Of a stretch of DNA of 25,000 bases, positions 20,260 through 25,000 are shown piece after piece. The notes under the pieces are model-generated. The model saw only the letters and a list, made by a program, of their open reading frames with translations. It was not told the DNA's origin and did no database searches. The stretch covers positions 87,623,920 through 87,648,919 of the forward strand of contig CM060317.1 in the NCBI GenBank assembly GCA_030674155.1, read 5' to 3'. Each line of letters opens with the position of its first letter. Position 1 is the stretch's first letter. This DNA is from Stramonita haemastoma. Taxonomy: Eukaryota > Mollusca > Gastropoda > Neogastropoda > Muricidae. The translations under genes were made by a program, and so were the position numbers.

Positions 20260-23228
20260 AACACATAACCATTATCAGCAAAACACGGTACTAGCCATTA
20301 GCTGAGGAGCTGAGAACCTCTCACTTATTCAAAAATATAAAACAGTTTTGCTCTGACCCATTATCTCCTTTTTCTTCCTCACGCCTTGGCTAGAATTATG
20401 GAGTTTGGACATGAATCAGATATTATGGTAGCTATGCAGTGCTTTGAGCATAACCCACTATTTTAGTATTCCATGTTTACATGGAAATACCATGCCAAAT
20501 TTTTGTTTTGTTTTTCATACAGAACAATTTATAGTATAATTTTCTGAACAGCACACATAAAAGACCTCTAAGAGATGAAAGAACAAAAACAAAACAAAAA
20601 ACCCTGACATTTTTGTTTTATCCTGGGCAAAAGCAGCACAGCAGAGTGAAGCAGAAACAACAGTAACAGCAGACCTTTGAGTGCACTTTTGTCAAGACAG
20701 TAACTCGGCTTTCACATGAAGCTATTGTACTCTAAAAATAAGTCGGTACCATAGTCCAAAAATAAGACAGTACCATTGTCCAAAAATAAGACAGTACCAT
20801 TGTCCAAAAATAAGACAGTACCATTGTCCAAAAATAAGACAGTACTATTGTCCAAAAATAAGACAGTATCATTGTCCAAAAATAAGACAGTACCATAATC
20901 TAAAAATATGACAGTACCATAATCTAAAAATAAGACAGTACCATAATCCAAAAATTTGACAGTACCATTATCTAAAAACATGACAGTTACAGTTAAAGTT
21001 AAAGTCTGTCCTGAGCCTAAGGCTCATCAGGCCGGTGCTTATCCCGGTTTCTGTAGCGTTAAGCGACTGAGAGTCATAGACTCCCCCCTGGATAGGACGC
21101 CAGTCTATCGCAGGGTTAACCCCCAACACAAGGTTGGTACCCCTTTTACACCGGGTGGGGTGAGAAAATAGCCGTAAAGTGCCTTTTCCAAGGGCACAAT
21201 GCCATAGCCGAAAGCTGGGATCAAACCCACAACCTTTAGATTACGAGTCCAACGCCCTAACCACTAGACTACAGCGGCGCTAAAAATATGACAGTACCAT
21301 AATCTAAAAATAATACAGTACCATAATCCAAAAATACACAGTACCATACTCTCTAAAGATGGCAAATCCTTGCTGTGACAACATGAACCTTTCTGTAAAA
21401 AGACAACTGACTGGGATTTGAACTGAAGCAGAAATTCAGAGGTCAGGGAAGTATTCATGTTAACTCTTGTTCCGCTTTTCAAAAGAGTAGACCATTGCGT
21501 GTCAGTGGGAACAGATGACAAAATTAACAAAACTGCATACACACGGGAACTGCATGTAAAAAAGCACATGAGTGCTTATTCCATTATCCTTGATATAAAA
21601 GAATAAATAAATACATAAATAATAAATGAATAGGTACCTTGACGATGACTTCCCTATCCACCTTGTCAGAGCCCAGGTGATGCTGAACGAACAGGAGGGC
21701 TGACAGGTAGCCGCAGCGACCATACAGGTGCTCATCAGGCAACGTCTGGTCCCGGATCACATTTATATGCATGGCCTCCAGCCTGAATGATCAACACAGC
21801 TAAACATCAATGATAACTATGATGCCAGGTTATAGTGGAAAAACAGGTCTCACACACACACACACACACACACACACCCCACACAAACACACACAACACA
21901 CAGAGAAATATATATATATAGAGAGAGATAGTTATCATTTATAACTTTATAAGTTGGATGACAAACATTTGTACATAAGCACTACTCCTGACAAACACAT
22001 CAAGAAATATATCTTTTGGCTGGACCTTTGGTGTTTTTTGTTGTTGTTTACTTTTTTTTAGTTTGTGTTGCTTGAATTTTACTGGAGACCTTTCAGAAAC
22101 ATTTTTACTCAAAAGAAAAATACTGAAAAACTTTCACAATATGACACACTCTCCAGTAAGGTGCTTTTTCTCATAATCACAAACATCCAACATAAAACCA
22201 GTGTATATATATCTTCCTTCTTTTTTGTTTCTCTCTCTGTTCTGGCTGGCTTAAAATACTATGGTTCAGCTAATTAAATGACCATAACTCTGGAGAATTT
22301 TTTTTTTTCTTTCTTACAGTGGCAGAGTCCAAAAGCCTTTCACTTACATCTATTTATTTACGTATCTAGTCTTTACAAGCATGTATTATTCAAAGATCTC
22401 CATGGTGTACCTTGAAATACACTGTGCAGAGTTTCGCTCGTCCCCCATTTTACTGTAGACCACAGCCCCGATGGCCAGGGGTCCAGCATCTCCGCAGAGG
22501 AAGGTGTGTCGGCGACCCTGGGGGTTGGCCACAGCTTCTTTCACGTGACGCATCGATAACGACAAGAAGTCGTCGTCATTGCCAGCGGCGTCCGTCGGCA
22601 AGTGATGGTGAAGGTGAAGGTAGAGTAGAGCATAACCTGACAAGAGATGATGATAAATCATGAGTAAATTACTGACAGTCAACAGATTCTTCAGAAATCA
22701 ATCACACGTAACTTTTAAAAATTGATGTGTATTTTTGGTGACTTGGACTTCAACAGATCTTCCTTGTTCTTAGAACTGTTTTTTTAATGTTGTTTTTTGT
22801 ATTTTAGATGTTGAAAGTATTAATAAACATAAGTAGGAAAGTTTTGGTGACTGAGATAAGTACAGCGGAAATATTCAATTTCAGTTTGTTCTTGATTAAG
22901 ATTTGATATTGCTTTGGGTTGTTCTGGATTCTTCAGAGTTATCAAAACAAAAGAAAAGAATTGTACCCAGCTACCTGTCTCAGTGTCTGCAGTCAATCTG
23001 ACATTGTTACTTAAAGACTTGCTTTTTGCTGCAATATCAAACTGAAGTACGACATTTTTACTTTGGCAATATCAAATACAAATAAACTCAATGTAACAAC
23101 TCACCACTTAATCCAGTATAAACAGAGAAGTCAGGCCTTTTGTGTTCTTCTTGACCGATGCTGGATTGAAGCTGCTTCAGTAATCTTGCTGTCACTTCTT
23201 TCAGTTGTTCTGCCGCACTGCTTATTAG
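13928..23228 (-). CDS. LANCL2: LanC-like protein (LANCL family), eight exons, first exon missing to the right
   Basis: Gene-level entry. Exons in transcript order: 23105-23228, 22411-22636, 21638-21782, 20081-20221, 17845-18029, 15499-15675, 14670-14742, 13928-14004. All junctions are GT/AG and the phases join exactly, giving about 381 residues to the stop; human LANCL proteins are about 400-450. LanC-like proteins form a seven-fold alpha/alpha-barrel with a zinc site. In animals they add glutathione to dehydroalanine or dehydrobutyrine in damaged proteins. Seen in order: FLCGDAGPLA, LYGRCGYL, GAAHGLAG, WCHGA (zinc Cys, catalytic His), KGYGLCHGAAGNAYAFL (zinc Cys-His), PDRPFSLFEG, and terminal RFPAFQF. 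Wording such as LPDE-LYGR and DRLV-WCHG is nearest LANCL2 from memory; LANCL1 or LANCL3 is not excluded. One base is missing in exon 17845-18029. Confidence 0.9.
14005..14669 (-). other. LANCL intron (last)
   Basis: Donor GTAGGC on the minus strand at 14669, acceptor at 14005. AT-rich sequence with nothing else recognisable. Confidence 0.7.
14670..14742 (-). CDS. LANCL2: LANCL exon encoding the CRTPDRPFSLFEG motif
   Basis: Acceptor GTTGCTCAG, then FAEWCCTMGERQCRTPDRPF, SLFE, and one base of the next Gly before donor GTAGGC. 24 codons plus one base, entering in phase 0 and leaving in phase 1, matching its neighbours. PDRPFSLFEG is a near-invariant LANCL block. Confidence 0.92.
14969..14988. 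repeat. Poly-C run
   Basis: Twenty consecutive C within the LANCL intron 14743-15498. The rest of this intron up to about 15290 is AT-rich with no feature. Confidence 0.95.
15291..15540 (-). repeat. 61-bp tandem array made from the 3' end of a LANCL exon and its splice donor
   Basis: CCTTGAAAGCCCTGTAGAGG starts at 15315, 15376, 15437 and 15498, an exact 61-base period. The right-most copy is the real exon end (HNHKHLYRAFK and donor). The three others lie in the downstream intron. Each carries the last 30-odd exon bases, AAG|GT donors (GTCAGG instead of GTGAGC) and CCTCTACAG, a possible cryptic acceptor. The copies are nearly identical, so the array is recent. Confidence 0.93.
15499..15675 (-). 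CDS. LANCL2: LANCL exon with zinc-binding KGYGLCHG motif
   Basis: Acceptor GGTTGCAG, donor AAG|GTGAGC; 59 codons, phase 0 on both sides. It encodes TYNDKRYLEAADQCCEVTWK, RGLLT, KGYGLCHGAAGNAYAFL, then LTHNHKHLYRAFK. The Cys-His of GLCHG provides two of the three zinc ligands known in LanC-like proteins. The exon is intact. Its 3' end is duplicated in tandem in the intron that follows. Confidence 0.95.
15902..16113. repeat. 78-bp tandem repeat, about 2.7 copies
   Basis: AAACAATGCAAATACAGTGT recurs at 15931, 16009 and (diverged) 16088, inside the LANCL intron 15676-17844. Units differ by a few substitutions and one-base indels. Confidence 0.85.
16569..16864 (-). mobile_element. tRNA-derived SINE (family A, copy 1), full length with target-site duplication
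   Basis: The minus strand begins near 16864 with a tRNA-like head: GGCCTAGTGGTTAGGGCGTT (A box), then GGTTGCGGGTTCGATCCCAG (B box). A body of about 200 bases contains GACTGGCGTCCTATCCAGG, and the tail ends TTTAACTAACTAAAAC. CTGTATTCAGCAGA flanks the element at 16555-16568 and 16865-16878, a perfect 14-base target-site duplication. A second, nearly identical copy lies at 20988-21280. Confidence 0.93.
17051..17071. repeat. (TA)n microsatellite
   Basis: Short TA run in the LANCL intron; the surrounding sequence 16879-17177 holds nothing else recognisable except C-rich stretches near 17130-17160. Confidence 0.8.
17178..17635 (+). mobile_element. Possible solo LTR (LTR-retrotransposon remnant)
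   Basis: A compositionally distinct block starting TGTTACAGGGGC and ending CGTGTTACCATAACA, with AATAAAA at 17614-17620 just before the end, as in an LTR R/U5 region. No second LTR, primer-binding site, gag/pol coding or clear target-site duplication was found. The ends are my guess. Confidence 0.3.
17845..18029 (-). CDS. LANCL2: LANCL exon with WCHGAPG motif, one base missing
   Basis: Acceptor CTGTGCACAG, donor AAG|GTCTGC. It encodes EPELWPEIEQLVRPCVDFL, FASGNFPSSIGSSSGDRLV, QWCHGA, then shifts by one base into WVLLFIAAYK. The exon is 185 bases; with one base restored it would be 186 (62 codons), phase 0 on both sides as its neighbours require. The break is at GCGCCCGGGATGG, where one C or G in a homopolymer is missing. 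The WCHG Cys is the third zinc ligand of the family. As written, translation would be truncated here. Confidence 0.9.
18061..18285. repeat. T-rich tandem repeat, about 22-24 bp x 9-10
   Basis: Repeated GTGTTGACTATAT followed by 8-10 T and CA, with varying T-run length. Diverged copies continue to about 18415 (GCTATATGCCATAGCA...). It lies just upstream, on the sense strand, of the acceptor for exon 17845-18029. Confidence 0.9.
18421..18702 (-). mobile_element. tRNA-derived SINE (family B, copy 1)
   Basis: The minus strand begins GGGAGCGGGATAGCTCAGTG and continues with CAGAGCACTTGCTTTCCAC, a tRNA-like head with an A box. The expected B box is degenerate (GAGGTTAAGC). The body includes CCCCCAGTTCACCCAGCTG and ends ACATAGGTTATGGGATG. 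The body recurs inverted at 19133-19310. Confidence 0.8.
19133..19310 (+). mobile_element. SINE (family B, copy 2), 5'-truncated, inverted relative to copy 1
   Basis: The body matches copy 1 from CCCCCAGTTCACCCAGCTG through CACATAGGTTATGGGAT with about 10% differences, then a tail ACCTTTACCTTTTAC. The tRNA-like head is absent. Confidence 0.8.
19455..20070. repeat. 27-bp minisatellite, about 22 copies
   Basis: The unit contains GGTATAACCAGGGTAAC and GGTTCA; it varies mainly at CATAAGG/CATCAGG/CATATGG. It lies in the LANCL intron 18030-20080, and its last copy ends about 10 bases from the splice donor of exon 20081-20221. Because 27 is a multiple of three, both strands carry long open frames through it; these are not genes. 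Confidence 0.97.
20081..20221 (-). CDS. LANCL2: LANCL exon with GAAHGLAG motif
   Basis: Acceptor (TG)n-TCTACAG, donor CTG|GTAGGT; 47 codons, phase 0 on both sides. It encodes VTKAILESGKVMGSQTKQGP, then MYLWHNKKYLGAAHGLAGIF and YTLLL. AAHGLAG is one of the LanC repeat motifs, and its His is conserved in LANCL enzymes. The acceptor is preceded by about 14 TG units and the donor is followed by a 27-bp minisatellite. Confidence 0.95.
20228..20256 (-). repeat. (TG)n run immediately upstream of a LANCL splice acceptor
   Basis: On the sense (minus) strand about 14 TG units end a few bases before TCTACAG of exon 20081-20221, in the position of the polypyrimidine tract. Confidence 0.93.
20734..20987. 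repeat. 24-bp minisatellite, left part, about 10 copies
   Basis: The unit is AAGACAGTACCATTGTCC plus AAAAAT, drifting to ATAATC in right-hand copies. The same array resumes at 21281-21352 after a SINE. Confidence 0.93.
20988..21280 (-). mobile_element. tRNA-derived SINE (family A, copy 2), inserted in a minisatellite
   Basis: Nearly identical to the copy at 16569-16864 in the same orientation, with A- and B-box-like sequences at the right end and the GACTGGCGTCCTATCCAGG core. TAAAAACATGACAGT at 20973-20987 and TAAAAATATGACAGT at 21281-21295 flank it; they fit a target-site duplication but are also minisatellite units. A few changes lie in the tRNA-like head (GATCAAACCC in place of GATCGAACCC on the plus strand). 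Confidence 0.92.
21281..21352. repeat. 24-bp minisatellite, right part, about 3 copies
   Basis: Continuation of the 20734-20987 array (ATGACAGTACCATAATC units) on the other side of the SINE. Confidence 0.9.
21638..21782 (-). CDS. LANCL2: LANCL exon with LYGRCGYL motif
   Basis: Acceptor GATCATTCAG, donor AAG|GTACCT; 145 bases, entering with one base that completes Arg, then 48 codons to phase 0. It encodes LEAMHINVIRDQTLPDEHL, YGRCGYLSALLFVQHHLG, SDKVDREVIVK. PDE-x-LYGRxGYLxALL is a strongly conserved LANCL segment. Confidence 0.94.
21783..22410 (-). other. LANCL intron with (CA)n microsatellite
   Basis: (CA)n at about 21852-21880 followed by a short TA/GA tract. The rest, to 22410, is AT-rich with no recognisable feature. 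Confidence 0.75.
22411..22636 (-). CDS. LANCL2: LANCL exon with FLCGDAGPLA motif
   Basis: Acceptor TCTTGTCAG, donor CAAG|GTACAC; two bases complete Gly, 74 codons follow, and two bases remain. It encodes YALLYLHLHHHLPTDAAG, a loop NDDDFLSLSMRHVKEAVANP, then FLCGDAGPLAIGAVVYSKM and QCIS. FLCGDAGPLAxxAVxY is a hallmark of the LANCL family. Confidence 0.95.
22637..23104 (-). other. LANCL intron (first visible)
   Basis: AT-rich intron between exons 23105-23228 and 22411-22636; nothing else recognised. Confidence 0.7.
23105..23228 (-). CDS. LANCL2: LANCL exon (first visible, near the N-terminus)
   Basis: Acceptor TCTCGTTTGCAG, donor AGTG|GTGAGT; 41 codons plus one base. It encodes LISSAAEQLKEVTARLLKQ, then SSIGQEEHKRPDFSVYTGLS and a split Gly. 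The helix before YTGxxG corresponds to the N-terminal helix of LANCL proteins. The initiator exon must lie to the right; I found no convincing N-terminal coding exon between 23229 and 25000. Confidence 0.88.
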
Positions 23229-23269
23229 CTGCAAACGAGAAAAAAACAGAACCTACTAGTGCTATTAGT

Positions 23270-23650
23270 TATCATTACCAAAGTGCACTAAGGCCACCAA
23301 AAGATTACCAGAGTGGGTACTACAGAAGAGATGAAGACCAATATTTGCGAGACACAATCAGTTGCAGGATCTGTAGGGAAAGAAATCCAGTGGAATGGGA
23401 TGTTACTAATACCATCATTATTACTTTTGCCTTGTACTCTTTATGGCGAATGCTCTGTCGGACTCCACAGTTCTAACAACTACTGCTGTTTCCAGCTTGC
23501 TCCATCAAAGTAAAGATGTTTCCAGTGGCAGTGTTGCCATTTCTGAAATCGCTGTGAACAGCACCATTGTGATGGTTTGAACTCTGGCTTGATCTTAGAC
23601 AGTCAAATAACGAGTGTAACGCTCTGACCACTTTGTTATCTCCACCCCCC
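23270..23650 (-). mobile_element. Possible degenerate tRNA-derived SINE
   Basis: On the minus strand 23650-23570 reads GATAACAAAGTGGTCAGAGC (A-box-like), an anticodon-arm-like stretch, then GAGTTCAAACC (B-box-like). The downstream limit is a guess; there is no clear tail or target-site duplication. Confidence 0.4.
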
Positions 23651-24425
23651 ATGACAAAATAACAAAGTTATATAATATTTCAATTATAAATCTGACAAAC
23701 CATTCATATATAATGTGTACAGATTATTTTTTCAAATGTGCTAACATTTGAATCATGTATCATTATATGGCACTGACCAAGAAATTAATGAAAAGAAGGT
23801 ACATCTAATATTGATTAAATTTAAAAGTTAAAAAAAAAAAGGGTATTTACAAATTACAACTGTTTGTCCTGTGTCCTACATATAAATTATATTCTACTTT
23901 TTGTGGCTGGAACAGCATTTTATGATATCATGAATGCTGTGTACATGATTATGTATCTGTGTTATTTTTTCTAGCTCATTTTCCAGATTTATCAAGGTGA
24001 ATTTACCACAATAAATAGTTTGTTGAAATCAATATTGTGTATCATTAGTATGTACAACATTTTTTTTTTTTTTTTTTTGTATCACTGCTTTGACAGAACA
24101 GTTCAATTTTAACTGATAAAGAATGGTCATTCACAAATTATGAAGAGGCTACTTTTTAAATTTATTTTTTAAATCACCTTCGTTTCAGCCATTTCACTCT
24201 AAAAGTCAACTGTAGTCTCTCCCACCCCCTTCCCTACTTGCAAAATATTTCTTTGGAAAAAAGCATTTAGAAAATTTATCTAAAAAAGTACTTGAAAACT
24301 TTTAACTTAGTCTATTTTGAAAAAAAAGTTTCATCCCCATTACATTACTTATTTGTTAAAATTCTCTAAATATCTGCTTCTCCTCAGATTTTGCATTTTA
24401 AACAGGAAAATTTCTCAATTTCTAA

Positions 24426-24429
<4 letters not shown>

Positions 24430-24484
<55 letters not shown>

Positions 24485-24498
24485 TATATATATATATT
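24430..24498. repeat. (AT)n microsatellite
   Basis: About 25 perfect AT units, an AAATAA interruption, then about 9 more. Confidence 0.95.
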
Positions 24499-24699
24499 CA
24501 ACTTTAAAGTCTTGAATATTGCCTATTGGTGAGTTACTGACTTACTTACTGAAAATTTAAGCAAAAAACATTTAGTAGTTTTATCAACATCAGAGTAAAT
24601 TAGCAGTCATAAACTAATAAAGAATTTTAGTTATTTGAAACACATTAAAAAGAATTCCTCATTATCACAAAACAGTAAACTGTTGATACTGTAAAAACA

Positions 24700-24740
24700 A
24701 CAACAACAACACACAAACACACACACACACAAACACACCA
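24700..24740. repeat. (CAA)n/(CA)n simple sequence
   Basis: AACAACAACAAC followed by ACACACAAACACACAC and a similar tract. Confidence 0.85.
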
Positions 24741-25000
24741 CCTTAAATTGCAAGTGAAAGCTCTTTTCACCAGAGACAGCTAGATACACTAGTTTTAAAT
24801 TGATCAAGCTAGTTACAAAAACATACACAAAATAACACTGTAGCAATCTTTTTATATTATATATTCACTATCAGAGCTGTACAACATGAGAATTGACAGT
24901 TTGCCTCCTACCAATATCACTGCTGGAAAATTTACCTGTTTAATCAATTAACTGTAATTGGAAAAAACATTGGTGAAAAAAAAACAACTGTGATTTTCAA

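Larger units (their letters stand above)
23651..25000 (-). other. AT-rich sequence upstream of the visible LANCL exons
   Basis: Presumably the first LANCL intron. It contains a T run at about 24061-24078 and microsatellites at 24430-24498 and 24700-24740. No exon recognised. Confidence 0.55.

Noticed and set aside
23063..23476. 137-codon plus-strand frame with SCRICRERNP, recalling a RING finger start
   Set aside because: It runs antisense across a genuine LANCL exon, lacks the remaining zinc ligands, and has no splice or polyadenylation support.

Overview
This window is animal genomic DNA: split genes with GT/AG introns, non-LTR retrotransposon remnants, tRNA-derived SINEs, and many mini- and microsatellites. 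The mobile-element mix and the protein sequences suggest an invertebrate, probably a mollusc, but that assignment is inference.

Layout. Positions 1-930 (minus strand) hold a decayed non-LTR retrotransposon piece covering the end of the endonuclease and the start of the reverse transcriptase. From about 1090 to 9780 (plus strand) lies the 3' part of a RhoGAP protein gene. Two exons (1090-1354, 2202-2436) carry the second half of a RhoGAP domain that most resembles ARHGAP11A. A giant terminal exon (3456-9715) encodes about 2,100 low-complexity residues with four internal tandem arrays. A polyadenylation signal follows at 9775. The intron between the two RhoGAP exons contains the 3' end of another LINE.

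Positions 9781-13927 are gene-poor and hold only simple repeats. From 23228 down to 13928 (minus strand) lies nearly all of a LanC-like (LANCL) gene. Eight phase-compatible exons give about 381 residues, from near the N-terminus to the stop; only the first exon is missing, to the right. All LanC signature motifs are present. The two genes converge tail to tail.

The LANCL introns hold two near-identical sense-oriented SINEs, a second SINE family as an inverted pair, a 27-bp minisatellite of about 22 copies abutting a splice donor, a 24-bp minisatellite split by a SINE, a possible solo LTR, and a 61-bp tandem array built from an exon-intron junction.

Both genes contain one-base frameshifts, mostly in short homopolymers. 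One lies in the most conserved LanC motif. In one coding array, four one-base deletions account exactly for the frame change. Consensus indels in a long-read assembly explain this better than two dying genes, but pseudogenisation cannot be excluded from the sequence alone. I found no clearly novel multi-gene system. The most interesting signals are repeat arrays touching splice sites of LANCL and the fast-evolving repeats in the giant RhoGAP exon.
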